Of a DNA stretch of 64,000 nucleotides, positions 1 to 9,091 are shown piece by piece. The translations under genes were made by a program, and so were the position numbers. The notes below the pieces were generated by a model. It worked only from the letters and a program-made list of their open reading frames with translations. It did no database searches and was not told where the DNA came from. Numbering within the stretch: the stretch's first letter is position 1; each line of letters begins with the position of its first letter. The DNA is taken from NCBI GenBank assembly GCA_002706765.1, contig PAJV01000063.1, forward strand, positions 1 through 64,000, given 5' to 3'. Source of the DNA: Gimesia sp. (GTDB lineage: Bacteria; Planctomycetota; Planctomycetia; Planctomycetales; Planctomycetaceae).

Positions 1-86
<86 letters not shown>

Positions 87-177
87 GTAAATCGCAGGTG
101 ATCAGGATGATCCCGCGCGCATCAAATCAGAAAACGCAGTTCAAAATCGTCTGGTAGTAAAGGATGACTGGCCAATC

Positions 178-708
178 ATGTTTCATTTGAGCGATACCAA
201 TACGATACTGACGGGGGTGTTACTCATTACGGTTGCCTGGATGCTGCGGAAAAACTTTCGCTATCAGCATCAGGTACGAAACCGTAATCCACTGGCCGAG
301 GCACAGCACGAACTTTCCAGCCTGGAACAGAGCCAGTTCAATCGCCTTAATCAGCTGGAAATCAAACTTTACGAGTATGGCAGAGAAGTGGAATCCCGCA
401 GTGATGACCGCCTGCGCGTCCTTGATGAACTGTTACGCGAAGCCGATCGGGAGATCAACCGGTTACGCCAGCAACTGGCGCTCACACAACAGAAGCAGAC
501 TAAAGCGGGACAGGAGGCCGGCCCCGATATTCTCATGTATGAAAAATCGCAGCCTCTGTCTGCCACTGCGGAAAAGCGTCTGATGATGGTGTATCTCAGC
601 CAGGCCGGTTTCTCCGCCCAGGAAATCAGCAACTGTTTTCAGTGTCAGCGGGAAGAAGTCGAACGGGTCCTGGCGGAAGACTCTCCCCCCGGTTCCGAGA
701 TTGCCTGA
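178..708 (+). CDS. membrane-anchored coiled-coil protein, unknown function
   Basis: A 176-residue protein that I cannot assign to a named family. Residues 8-24 form one hydrophobic segment followed by positive residues (RKNFR), as in an N-terminal membrane anchor with a cytoplasmic body. Residues 40-108 are rich in Leu, Glu, Arg and Gln with heptad-like spacing, which suggests a coiled coil. Residues 130-165 (AEKRLMMVYLSQAGFSAQEISN) resemble a small helix-turn-helix-like unit similar to the last part of ECF sigma region 4, but this is a weak resemblance. The gene converges on the DUF1501 gene, with 27 bp between stop codons. Confidence 0.6.
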   Translation: MFHLSDTNTILTGVLLITVAWMLRKNFRYQHQVRNRNPLAEAQHELSSLEQSQFNRLNQLEIKLYEYGREVESRSDDRLRVLDELLREADREINRLRQQLALTQQKQTKAGQEAGPDILMYEKSQPLSATAEKRLMMVYLSQAGFSAQEISNCFQCQREEVERVLAEDSPPGSEIA

Positions 709-735
709 GTCGTACTGCACGCTTACTCAAGCAGG

Positions 736-1911
736 TCAGCCGCTGATCAGTTCACCGATCGGAGAAGCATCCACGAGTCTGATTTCCTCCTGGTCAGAAC
801 GAGCCAGGCAGCTGCCGGGATTCAATCCCAGATGATGGTAGACAGTCGCCGTCAATTCAGAGGCATGGACAGGACGCTCCACAGGCGCACTGGCCCGGGC
901 ATCGCTGGCGCCAATCACTTGACCACCCGGCGTTCCTCCGCCGGCCACGAGTGCCGACCAGACATGAGGCCAATGATCGCGGCCGCCATGTGCATTCACC
1001 TGTGGAGTACGACCGAATTCCCCCGTCGCCACCACCAGCGTATCATCCAGTAAGCCGCGCGTGGATAGATCATCAAGCAAGGTAGAGAGTGCTTTGTCAA
1101 ATGCGGGCCCGAGCGAATCCCGGTATTCATAAACTTTACCGGAAGTCCCTGCTCCGGTGCCATGACAATCCCAGGTTAACTGCTGATGTAGATCATCAAA
1201 CAGATTGACGACCACACACCGTGTGCCCCGTTCTACCAGTTGACGGGCCTGCAGTAACAGTTGCCCAAAGCGGTGCTTACCGTACTGCTGTTGGATCGCC
1301 TTGGACTCTCCCGTAATTTCGATTTCAAATTCAGCTGAAGAAGACGCGCCTACAGCAGTCGCCGGTTCGAAGTCTTCTCCCAGGAAGGCTGCCTGTTGAC
1401 CGCGATAAGTATTTACTCCCAGTGACGTCACCTGTCGCGGCAAGACCACAAAAGGGGGTGCATCCCCGCGGGGTCCCCACTGGCGAGCGACGACAGAACC
1501 GAAGCAGGGATAATTCAATGTGCCGCGGGACAGTCTTCCCGTCATAAGCAGCTGGTGACCCGTTTCGTGAATCGGTGCGGCGTCGTGATACAGGGAACGG
1601 ATGAGAGAAAACTGACCTGTTCTCTGTGCTAACTGAGGAAATGCTTCACTTAGAAAAAGACCGGGAACGGTAGTCGAAATCGCTTTGAGTGGCCCCCGGA
1701 TTTCGGAGGGGGCTTCCGGCTTGGGATCAAAAGTTTCCAACTGACTGGCACCGCCGGTCAGCATGATGAAAATACAGTTTTTGCGGGAACGGTCACGCTG
1801 TGTGGCCGCCAGGGCGGCGCGTTCCGCCATCGACAGACCGACAAAGCTCAGACTGCCGACTCGCAGGAAATCACGTCGTGAAACTTCCGATTGTTTTTGT
1901 CTGGAACTCAT
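736..1911 (-). CDS. DUF1501 domain protein, Tat-exported
   Basis: A 391-residue member of the DUF1501 family, which has an alkaline-phosphatase/sulfatase-like fold and is greatly expanded in planctomycetes. The N-terminus carries a twin-arginine signal (SRRDFLRVGS, residues 11-20) followed by a hydrophobic stretch ending near AALAA, so the protein should cross the membrane folded. Family landmarks include FIMLTGGASQLETFDPKP near the N-terminus, HETGHQLLMTGR, and GEFGRTPQVNAHGGRDHWP, which holds likely metal ligands. The substrate is unknown. In planctomycetes such genes often sit beside DUF1549/DUF1553 cytochrome genes, but none is adjacent here. Confidence 0.88.
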   Translation of the reverse strand: MSSRQKQSEVSRRDFLRVGSLSFVGLSMAERAALAATQRDRSRKNCIFIMLTGGASQLETFDPKPEAPSEIRGPLKAISTTVPGLFLSEAFPQLAQRTGQFSLIRSLYHDAAPIHETGHQLLMTGRLSRGTLNYPCFGSVVARQWGPRGDAPPFVVLPRQVTSLGVNTYRGQQAAFLGEDFEPATAVGASSSAEFEIEITGESKAIQQQYGKHRFGQLLLQARQLVERGTRCVVVNLFDDLHQQLTWDCHGTGAGTSGKVYEYRDSLGPAFDKALSTLLDDLSTRGLLDDTLVVATGEFGRTPQVNAHGGRDHWPHVWSALVAGGGTPGGQVIGASDARASAPVERPVHASELTATVYHHLGLNPGSCLARSDQEEIRLVDASPIGELISG

Positions 1912-2052
1912 TGCGTATATTTCTCACTTCTTTTCAGAGTGTTTCGACTTAATCGGGGTTCCCCTATTATAACAGCCTTCAACTATAGTCGAAGAATTCC
2001 TCTCTGGAATTCAGCCTGTTTCTGGAACTTCTGCTGCAATACCCAAAGTTCA

Positions 2053-3024
2053 TCAGATCTGCTTGATCTGTATGCCCGCCCCTTCGTTCAGGGGACGGGT
2101 TGCTCTTATCTCACAGAATTCACCGTAACCATATTTGGTGACTAGACTTGTCACCATTTCAACATCCTGGCAGATAAGGGACAATGTCGGCCCCCAGGAA
2201 GTTTGTGCCATTCCCCGGATTCCATGGGAAAGCAGCTTCTTTTCCAGTTCTGCCATCCGGGGATCGGCAAAGATGCCCCCTTGAGCGGGCTCGAAAAATT
2301 CGCCGACAATATGACCAAATTCGGTCAGTCCCGTCGTAAATTCTTCGAAATTACGGGTCTGGACAGCGGGTGCCAGCTGCATCAACGCCAGCCGACAGAG
2401 CTTTTCCGTAGTGGCTGTGGGCATGGGCCCTAACTGCTGAATGGCATCTGCTTCCACGTATCCAGAGATTCCTGCACGATTGGCAGGGGTGATCAGGAGT
2501 ATCTGCCAGTCTTCAGGAAAATCCGAACGAACGACCAGCGGACTGATCTCATCGGATGACTGCTTGCCCCCTTCGACCAGAAAACCACCCGCTGTGAATC
2601 CATGAATGCCTAATGCGGAGCGGGCCCCGCGCTGGACCCGCGCGGCCAGTTCTACGGATGTCAAAGAGGATTCGTCCGCCTGTGAAGCGAGCGCCTGTGC
2701 AACAGCCAGGCTTAGCTGGGTCCCGGAACCGAAGCCGCAGTGCCGGGGAATTTCTGCTCGCAGCTCCAGTTTATAAAATCGGTTGGAATACCAGTCGGGC
2801 CGTGCAGTCCGGATTGCAGAGAGTGCTTCTCTGATTTTTGCGATACTTCCTGGACTGCCTGTCACATGATCCACGGTATCAGTTGAACGTGTGACAGAGA
2901 GCTGCAGTTGCGGTTCCTCGACCATGAGGCCAATGCCACCAAACTCGCGTCCTACCTGGGGCGCAAGAGCGAGCAACCCCCAATGCAGACGACTTCCCGT
3001 CGTGATGATCACTTCACGCGCCAT
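2053..3024 (-). CDS. beta-ribofuranosylaminobenzene 5'-phosphate synthase-like GHMP family protein
   Basis: A 323-residue GHMP-superfamily protein resembling beta-RFAP synthase, the first committed enzyme of tetrahydromethanopterin synthesis (4-hydroxybenzoate or p-aminobenzoate plus PRPP). The N-terminal TGSRLHWGLL and EFGGIGLMVE are characteristic, and HCGFGSGTQLSLAVAQAL (about residues 90-107) is the glycine-rich GHMP loop. GMAQTSWGPTLSLI in the C-terminal part is also family-like. It lies 48 bp downstream of the DUF447 gene on the same strand and shares the region with fae and a methylene-H4MPT dehydrogenase gene, which supports the role. The exact acceptor substrate cannot be read from the sequence. 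Confidence 0.85.
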   Translation of the reverse strand: MAREVIITTGSRLHWGLLALAPQVGREFGGIGLMVEEPQLQLSVTRSTDTVDHVTGSPGSIAKIREALSAIRTARPDWYSNRFYKLELRAEIPRHCGFGSGTQLSLAVAQALASQADESSLTSVELAARVQRGARSALGIHGFTAGGFLVEGGKQSSDEISPLVVRSDFPEDWQILLITPANRAGISGYVEADAIQQLGPMPTATTEKLCRLALMQLAPAVQTRNFEEFTTGLTEFGHIVGEFFEPAQGGIFADPRMAELEKKLLSHGIRGMAQTSWGPTLSLICQDVEMVTSLVTKYGYGEFCEIRATRPLNEGAGIQIKQI

Positions 3025-3072
3025 GACAGATTCAGTTTCAGACTGAGAGAATTGGTTTAAGAAACAGTGGTT

Positions 3073-3699
3073 TCAGGACTGTGCTTCAGCATACGCTTTT
3101 GAAATGAATTCTTCCAGTAAACGGAACGCTGTCTGTTCATCCGGGCCCGCTGTTTTTCTGACAATTTCCGCAAGCGCCTGGTACTGCGCCAGCAGCTCAC
3201 TCTGTTCGATGATATGAGTGCGGGTGGCAAGAATGGCTGCTTCCAGAACGGCATGTTTCGCACGGTTCAGCCCGAAATAATCGCGAATGCGGCCCTGGTG
3301 GATTACTATCGCCTGCATGACCGTGCGGGCATCAGATTCATCGATGGTCGCAATCTGAAATTCATACCAGCGACAGGCTGAAGCCAGTACGCGGCCGGTG
3401 ATTTTCTCTGCCGGAAATGTTTCCGGAGTTTCCTGTAGCGTTCCGATTGCGGTTTTGGCCAGCAGTAAGACATCATCCACCACGTGAAAAACACCACAGC
3501 GGGTTTCTTTCAGATTGCTGAAAGTACGAGATGTCTGAAAGGGGCGCAGCACCAACTGTGACATCGCCTGATCGACCTGCGGTCCCATGGGAGCAATATT
3601 CAGTTCTCCCGATTCATTTTGGCTGGTAACAATTCCTTCCAGAATCATGCCTGCGGCTTCCTGATGAATTTCAAGTTCACGATAACGAGCCTGTATCAT
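3073..3699 (-). CDS. DUF447 family protein, H4MPT-linked
   Basis: A 208-residue protein with the DUF447 pattern: ILEGIVTSQNESGELNIAPMG near the N-terminus, then RPFQTSRTFSNL and CGVFHVVDDVLLLAKTAIG. Members look like FMN-binding split-barrel proteins and recur in methanogens and in H4MPT-using bacteria, including planctomycetes. The biochemical role is not established, but the genomic association points to tetrahydromethanopterin or a related cofactor. It is co-directional with the downstream beta-RFAP synthase-like gene and probably shares its transcript. The ATG at 3699 (ATG-ATA-CAG) gives the usual family N-terminus. Confidence 0.8.
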   Translation of the reverse strand: MIQARYRELEIHQEAAGMILEGIVTSQNESGELNIAPMGPQVDQAMSQLVLRPFQTSRTFSNLKETRCGVFHVVDDVLLLAKTAIGTLQETPETFPAEKITGRVLASACRWYEFQIATIDESDARTVMQAIVIHQGRIRDYFGLNRAKHAVLEAAILATRTHIIEQSELLAQYQALAEIVRKTAGPDEQTAFRLLEEFISKAYAEAQS

Positions 3700-3787
3700 A
3701 GGCTGAAATCAGGTGGTTGGAAACCAGCGCCGGCTCTGAAAATCGATTCCGGCAGCAGATCGGTTACACAGTCGATCTCTCAGACTG

Positions 3788-6433
3788 TCAGCGGGTAAAC
3801 CCGACATAGAAACTGAAGACCTGTGTCTGGTCGAACGTTTCCTTGGCCAGAGGCACTGAGAAGTCGAGAGCAACAGGCACAGGGCCCATTGCAGGAACCG
3901 TTAATCGCAGACCGGCACCCACGGCGACACGGAACTGATCCAGAGAGACATCTTCTTCCACGGTACCGAAGTCACTGAAGAAGACCATCTGAATCATCTC
4001 GTCAGCGGTAATCGGCACCATGTACTGAGCACTACCCAGGAAGCTCCAGCGACCACCGACGGCGACGCCATTCTGACGGGGTGTCACACCACGGAATTCG
4101 AAACCGCGGAAAGTCTGGAAACCACCGGCATAGTAGCGTTCGAAAACGGGGGTATCAGTATCCGTCCAACCCAGAGAGGCACTCAACGACAGGATGTGGC
4201 GTCCACCCCCGTCGGGTCGTTTGTAGATTGTGAAGTACTGACTGGCGTTTGTTTCCAGGCGACTGTAATCATATTCACCGACGGCCTGTTCAGCCGCAAA
4301 TTCCAGAATATGTCCTTCTGCAGGCAGGAATGCCGCATCGCGCGTATCATGTGTGGCCGACAGACGGAAAGTATTCAGCAGGTTATTCCCGACAGACTCT
4401 TGTACGATGGGCGGCGTCGGTGTGCGGGGGTTTGTCAGGTCCACATTTTCCAGACGGTATTGACCGTTGATCGACCACTCCTGGGTTAACTGACGTCCCA
4501 GACTGAGTCGGGTCCCGACACGTTCTTCGTTCCAGTCGGTATAGAATCGGGTGAAGTAAAATCCACTGACTCCCAGACTGAAGTTGGTATCGAGGAAATA
4601 GGGGTCTGTCCAGTTCACCAGATAACGACTGACCTGATCTCCGGGGACGGCTTCTGCACGGAACCGCTGTCCGCCACCGCGCCAGGCGGTTCCATCCATG
4701 ATGTCTTCGAAGCTGCGGGGAGGTCTGAGAATATCAAAGTTTTCTTCCTGTAACACGACTGAACCGACGACGCCGGCGTCACTGTTCACACCTACGCCGA
4801 ACATCAGACGACCGGTTCGACTTTCGGAAGCATACACATCCAGGTCAACCCAACCCGGCTGCTGCTGAGGAAACTCGGTTCCCATCGGATCACCGAGCGG
4901 ACTGTTGCCGAACAGGGGATTCAAGGGTTCGGGAATGCCGTTGTCATAATTCTGACCGCGGAAGATTTCCTGGGTGCGTTTCTGTTCGTTGACAGGGCCA
5001 TCATCGTAGATGACACCCTGATCGAATTTCTGATCAAGTTCGTAATTCTGACCACGTACGACATCATCCCGACGGATCGCTGCCAGTTCCTGCTGGGGAT
5101 CAACGCGGGTTACGTTAATTCGAGGTCCATCTTGTGGTCCGGACTGAAAGACTTTGTTGCCTTCGATCCGCCGCTTACTCTTGGCGATCAGTCGCTGGTT
5201 CGCCCGATCGCCGGGTGCGACCAGCATCGGATTGGTCAAGACGGAACTTTTCGTACGGGGGTTATCCCCCGAAATATGTGCTGTAATTTTGCGGATGCGA
5301 TAGGGCTTGTCTTCGCTGATCTGATAAACGAGATCGACCTCACCCGGTGCTTCGAGAAAACGGGGTACGGGGTTGACTTTGGCGAACAGGTGTCCGAGTT
5401 CTCCATATTTGTCCGTCAACGTCTCAACGTCGGTTGAAAGTGTGCGGCTGTTAAAATACTCACCGGATGCCAGTTTGATCTTATCTCGAATTTCTTCTTC
5501 AGAAAAGATGCGGTTTCCCTCGATCAGGATGTCCCGGATTTTGTATCGTTTTCCTTCGTTGACCGAATACTCAATCTGTACATGGGATCGATCTTTATTA
5601 AAGCCGATTTTCTCGTCGATTTTCACATCGAAGAAGCCAAGACTGTTGTAATACTGCTTCAATGAAATCAGATCATCTTCCACGGTGGAAGGATCAAATT
5701 TCCCCCCGAAGACGCTTAAACCCAGCGGTGCTTTTTTGGTGAGAAGTTTGGTTTTCAAGACACCATCACTGACGAATTTATTACCGCTGAACTTGATTCC
5801 CGTGACGATGACTTTGGGACCTTCATTGATCTCAAAGATCACCTGGCGGTCATCGGGGTTGTCCCCTTTCAACAGTTTGATTTCGGCAAAGCGGTAACCA
5901 CGTTCGACATACAGTTGCTTGATCCGCTGAACCGATTCCTGGTTGGCAGAGATATCGAATGGAGAACCGACTTTTAATCCGGTGGTTGCTTCCAGTCGCT
6001 TGGTTTTCACTTTTTTATTACCACGAAATTCGACCTTCTCCACGATTGGTCGCTCTTTGACTTTAAAAACGAGTATCAGCCCCTGATCGGTTTTGCGATA
6101 GACGGGTTGCACACTCGAAAACCAGCGGGTCGCAAACAGCAGTCGAACATCTTCCAGAACCTGGTCGCGGGTCGCAGGACGACCGCGTTGAATTTTTGTT
6201 TTCTGTAATATTGCCAGGGCCGGAATCGAGTGATTTCCTTCCACCTGGATATCGAAAATCGGATCGTCCAACGAGATTGATTTTTTCGCTGCTTCCTGAG
6301 CGCAGGCTGAGTCAATCAGCGGAACGATTCCGTTGAAGCAGTCTCCGAACAATGTAAGCTGTACCAGGATCAGGCTTAGAGCCAATCGAAATGCGTTTCC
6401 GCATCTGGTGTCAGACAAGACACCTCTTATCAT
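3788..6433 (-). CDS. bamA: BamA/Omp85 outer-membrane assembly protein
   Basis: An Omp85-superfamily protein that inserts beta-barrel proteins into the outer membrane. I prefer the ATG at 6433 over a GTG at 6478 because it puts a normal signal peptide at the N-terminus (hydrophobic LALSLILVQLTLFG, cleavage near SACA-QE). Counting from the GTG, several POTRA domains run from about residue 75 to 450; their starts are visible as VEFRGNKKVKTKRLEATTG, IKFSGNKFVSDGVL and ILIEGNRIFSEEEIRDKI. The C-terminal 340 residues form the barrel, with the bacterial surface antigen pattern YYAGGFQTFRGFEFRG. An unusual hydrophilic stretch (about residues 470-540, with RGQNYELD and RGQNYDNG repeated) separates POTRA and barrel. 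The C-terminus ends VGFTR, not in an aromatic residue. Confidence 0.9.
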   Translation of the reverse strand: MIRGVLSDTRCGNAFRLALSLILVQLTLFGDCFNGIVPLIDSACAQEAAKKSISLDDPIFDIQVEGNHSIPALAILQKTKIQRGRPATRDQVLEDVRLLFATRWFSSVQPVYRKTDQGLILVFKVKERPIVEKVEFRGNKKVKTKRLEATTGLKVGSPFDISANQESVQRIKQLYVERGYRFAEIKLLKGDNPDDRQVIFEINEGPKVIVTGIKFSGNKFVSDGVLKTKLLTKKAPLGLSVFGGKFDPSTVEDDLISLKQYYNSLGFFDVKIDEKIGFNKDRSHVQIEYSVNEGKRYKIRDILIEGNRIFSEEEIRDKIKLASGEYFNSRTLSTDVETLTDKYGELGHLFAKVNPVPRFLEAPGEVDLVYQISEDKPYRIRKITAHISGDNPRTKSSVLTNPMLVAPGDRANQRLIAKSKRRIEGNKVFQSGPQDGPRINVTRVDPQQELAAIRRDDVVRGQNYELDQKFDQGVIYDDGPVNEQKRTQEIFRGQNYDNGIPEPLNPLFGNSPLGDPMGTEFPQQQPGWVDLDVYASESRTGRLMFGVGVNSDAGVVGSVVLQEENFDILRPPRSFEDIMDGTAWRGGGQRFRAEAVPGDQVSRYLVNWTDPYFLDTNFSLGVSGFYFTRFYTDWNEERVGTRLSLGRQLTQEWSINGQYRLENVDLTNPRTPTPPIVQESVGNNLLNTFRLSATHDTRDAAFLPAEGHILEFAAEQAVGEYDYSRLETNASQYFTIYKRPDGGGRHILSLSASLGWTDTDTPVFERYYAGGFQTFRGFEFRGVTPRQNGVAVGGRWSFLGSAQYMVPITADEMIQMVFFSDFGTVEEDVSLDQFRVAVGAGLRLTVPAMGPVPVALDFSVPLAKETFDQTQVFSFYVGFTR

Positions 6434-6478
6434 GTCGAATCCAATTGTAATATTTACGAGAAAAGATATGAGGTTCAC

Positions 6479-6786
6479 TCAATTGTGACAGGATGGAATT
6501 CACGTTGTTTCAGGCCCTGTGATCTCAGAGAGGATTTGAGAAAAGGGAGTGTTAGACAGGAAAGTTGCCCTCAGGTTAATTGTGGGTTGCGTAGAAATAA
6601 CGGAAATACAAAACAGCCGCAAGATGAGTTTTTCAGTGACATTCAGATTTACTGAGATCGTTTGAAAAAAGTGCTCTGCCCAGGATTGCCGCTTGTAAGT
6701 CTTACAAATACAGGCTGTTTTTAAGCTGTTTTTCGGTAAAATCTACGCGCAGGGCACTCTGAAAGCACGCGGGAAGGCAGGCAGAA
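6479..6786. other. intergenic region with a 15-bp palindrome
   Basis: This gene-free 308 bp lies upstream of bamA and downstream of the anti-sigma gene, both on the minus strand, so it should hold the bamA promoter. The only clear element is the inverted repeat TTGTAAG-T-CTTACAA at 6693-6707. It could be an operator, but the binding protein is unknown. I see no convincing open frame here. Confidence 0.4.
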
Positions 6787-7389
6787 TTATTCGGCAGTCG
6801 ACTGCAGGTGGCAGGCCACGCAAGACAGGACCACACTGTTGACCGACGATTTATCCATTCGGACAGCGGGGCGGGAAATCTCATCCCGCTGTGCAATCCA
6901 GACACAGGACTGTTTTCCCTCAGGCGCGCTGGCCGCGCCGGGTACCGAACTCTCCGGAACCTCCAGAGAGATCCCCCAGCCCATGAGAACTCCGGCCATG
7001 AGAATCAGGGCGGCGTTCATCAGACGTTTGTGACTGGACTTGAGCGGCGCCGGGCTGTTTGCCTTCCGGTTCATGTCAGTTTCTGCACTCAGGCGCGTGG
7101 CTGCCTGTTCTGCCATCCGTACGGTTTCGGCTGAGAGAAACGGTTTACCGGCAGCCGGAAAAGCGGGCAGTTCTTCATGGTCTGTTGACTGCTGCAGATC
7201 GGAATAGTGATTCGCGTGCTCGTCGACTTCTGAAGATGCGTCCAGAAGCTGGTGGAATGAACTCAGCGCAGGCGCCAGTGTTTCCTGCATCTGCCGACAA
7301 CGTGGACACAATTGCAGATGCCATTGCAGTTCTTCACACTGATGGTCTGTGGGATGGGTAATCAGATCAAACGCTTCGTCACAATTCAT
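6787..7389 (-). CDS. zinc-finger anti-sigma factor-like membrane protein
   Basis: A 200-residue protein whose N-terminus has the putative zinc-finger of anti-sigma factors: C3 in MNCDEAF, then HLQLCPRC (about residues 24-31), the His-x3-Cys-x2-Cys pattern of zf-HC2 proteins. A hydrophobic segment near residues 127-143 (LMNAALILMAGVLMGWG) should span the membrane, leaving a short outside tail. The start codon overlaps the stop of the sigma factor gene (ATGA at 7386-7389), the usual translational coupling of an ECF sigma factor with its antagonist. The signal sensed outside the cytoplasm is unknown. Confidence 0.8.
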   Translation of the reverse strand: MNCDEAFDLITHPTDHQCEELQWHLQLCPRCRQMQETLAPALSSFHQLLDASSEVDEHANHYSDLQQSTDHEELPAFPAAGKPFLSAETVRMAEQAATRLSAETDMNRKANSPAPLKSSHKRLMNAALILMAGVLMGWGISLEVPESSVPGAASAPEGKQSCVWIAQRDEISRPAVRMDKSSVNSVVLSCVACHLQSTAE

Positions 7390-7979
7390 GAGACATCTCC
7401 TTCCGAAGCCGTATCTTCAGAAAAACGATGAGCCAGTTGAAGCAACCCGTTTTTCACTCGTATTTTTGCTGCCGATAAACTGCAGTCCATTGTTAACGCG
7501 ATTTCCGTAAATTTCATACCGCCGAAAAAACGTAACCGCAGCGTATCAGCCTGCACTTCAGGCAATTCTGCGAGATACATTGTCAGCAGTTCAAACTGTT
7601 CTGTTTTCAACACCGCCTGCAGAGGAGTTTCTGAGGAACTGGGTTCCGGGATCACCGTATCTTCAGAGGCACTGAAAGAAGAGCGTACCATTTCACGCGG
7701 TTGACGAATCTGTTGTTTATAATGTCGCCGACACAGGTTGAGAAAAATCGTCCAGAGCCATGTCGAAAACGCAAAGGTCGGGTTATAGGTTTCCCGGGCT
7801 GCAAAGGCTGCCAGAAACGCCTCCTGCACCAGATCTTCGGCTGCGACCTGTCTGCCGTACTTGCTCCAGGCAAATCTCAAAAGCCGTTCCCGGTAGCGCA
7901 ATACCAGTTCGTCGAACAGGAGAAAGTCGCCTGCACAAACGCGTTTCATGATGTCGGCATCATTCAGATTCTGGTTCAT
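7386..7979 (-). CDS. ECF-type RNA polymerase sigma factor
   Basis: A 197-residue sigma-70 family protein of ECF architecture. Region 2 covers about residues 20-88 with LVLRYRERLLRFAWSKYG, AEDLVQEAFLAAFAARETY and FSTWLWTIFLNLCRRHYK. Region 4 covers about residues 128-185 with LPEVQADTLRLRFFGGMKFTEI, the helix-turn-helix that contacts the -35 element. The linker between them is Ser/Pro-rich. The gene precedes and overlaps its likely anti-sigma factor. It sits between bamA and the C1 genes, so an envelope- or C1-related regulon is possible but unproven. Confidence 0.9.
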   Translation of the reverse strand: MNQNLNDADIMKRVCAGDFLLFDELVLRYRERLLRFAWSKYGRQVAAEDLVQEAFLAAFAARETYNPTFAFSTWLWTIFLNLCRRHYKQQIRQPREMVRSSFSASEDTVIPEPSSSETPLQAVLKTEQFELLTMYLAELPEVQADTLRLRFFGGMKFTEIALTMDCSLSAAKIRVKNGLLQLAHRFSEDTASEGDVS

Positions 7980-8124
7980 CTGGATTCACAGCCATCGGGA
8001 TGGAACGTCTGGAGAAACACCAGTTTCAGCCAGGAGGGATTGATCCGGGAAGTATTATTCTAGCGGTTCCCGCACAGTAAAAGCAACATGAACCTGGAAT
8101 GACAGCGTAATTCGTCCGCATGAA

Positions 8125-8988
8125 TCAGGACTGTAAATCGACACCAATCTGATAGATTTCTTCCGTATCGAGCAACAGGTCGTTGGTTTCAAACAGTTTC
8201 TGGATGGCGGCTTTGTGGATTTTCATTTTCGTCCCGCCTACGCCGATCGCTCCGTAACAGAGGATCCCGTCCCGGTCGGTGGCCTTATCCATGACATCGA
8301 CTTCTTCAATTCCGGCAGGTGGAACCGCGTTGAGATCGATGACCACCTTAAGCTGTTTCATCGGTTTCCAGCAGGCGGACGGCAACAGTTTCACACCCGC
8401 AGCGCCGGCAGAAATGATGAGACTGGTAGACTTGTTGGCAGCTTCGATCTGTTTGTGATCTTTGAGCGCCAGCGGAGTCAAATCCGCATTTTCCACAATC
8501 TGGGCAATCGCCTCACAGGCCGCCTGAGCCCGATCTGCAGAGCGAGAAGCGAGAATCACTTTCGCGCCCCGTTTTGCCAGCAGTTGAGCGGCCCGTTGAC
8601 CTACGGGACCGGTGCCACCCAGTACGAGGGCGGTTGTGTCGGAGAAATCGAGATGTTTTCCCGCTGCCAGAACGGCGGCTGCCGCCGTTGTGTTGGAGCC
8701 ATTCGAGTCCATCATGACGGAAACCCGCATGGGACCGAAGAACGTGTCCTGTATTTTATGAAACAGAGTTTCGCCGGAATGGACTTCGCTGCCCCCAACA
8801 AAAAGTGCGGTATTCTTTAACTCTTTGGGACCGCGTGTGAACATGGCACCATGGACCAGGGACTCAACATTCACGGGAGTCACATCACTGTAGCTCATTA
8901 ACTCATCAACGCCGGCATCAATGGCAACGACGCGATCAAACGAGCTGGCATGCGGATCGGTATCAAGTTGAATCAGTATTTTTTTCAT
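8125..8988 (-). CDS. mtdB: methylene-tetrahydromethanopterin dehydrogenase
   Basis: An NAD(P)-dependent methylene-H4MPT dehydrogenase of the MtdB type, oxidising methylene-H4MPT to methenyl-H4MPT in formaldehyde oxidation. The N-terminal half matches the family in MKKILIQLDTDPHASSFD, the GPMRVSVMMDSNGSNTTAAAAV segment that lines the pterin site, and the Rossmann motif GGTGPVGQRAAQLLAKRGA. The gene lies downstream of fae on the same strand with 103 bp between. I chose the ATG at 8988 (MKKILIQ) over a TTG 15 bp upstream because a GAGA-type ribosome site precedes it and it gives the usual N-terminus. Cofactor preference (NAD versus NADP) was not determined. Confidence 0.9.
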   Translation of the reverse strand: MKKILIQLDTDPHASSFDRVVAIDAGVDELMSYSDVTPVNVESLVHGAMFTRGPKELKNTALFVGGSEVHSGETLFHKIQDTFFGPMRVSVMMDSNGSNTTAAAAVLAAGKHLDFSDTTALVLGGTGPVGQRAAQLLAKRGAKVILASRSADRAQAACEAIAQIVENADLTPLALKDHKQIEAANKSTSLIISAGAAGVKLLPSACWKPMKQLKVVIDLNAVPPAGIEEVDVMDKATDRDGILCYGAIGVGGTKMKIHKAAIQKLFETNDLLLDTEEIYQIGVDLQS

Positions 8989-9031
8989 GAGAGATCTCGA
9001 CAATCATCAAATCTGAAAACAGCCAAACGAA

Positions 9032-9060
9032 ATACCCCTGCTCCAGAAGAACAGGGGTAT
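9032..9060 (-). terminator. hairpin between fae and mtdB
   Basis: A perfect 9-bp inverted repeat (ATACCCCTG at 9032-9040 and CAGGGGTAT at 9052-9060) with an 11-nt loop lies just after the fae stop codon. Read on the minus strand the stem is followed by only a short T-rich stretch (TTTCGTTT), so it may be an incomplete terminator or an mRNA-stabilising hairpin that keeps fae expression higher than mtdB. Confidence 0.6.
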
Positions 9061-9091
9061 GTATTCGATTCCGCCAGCCCTACTGTCTGGA

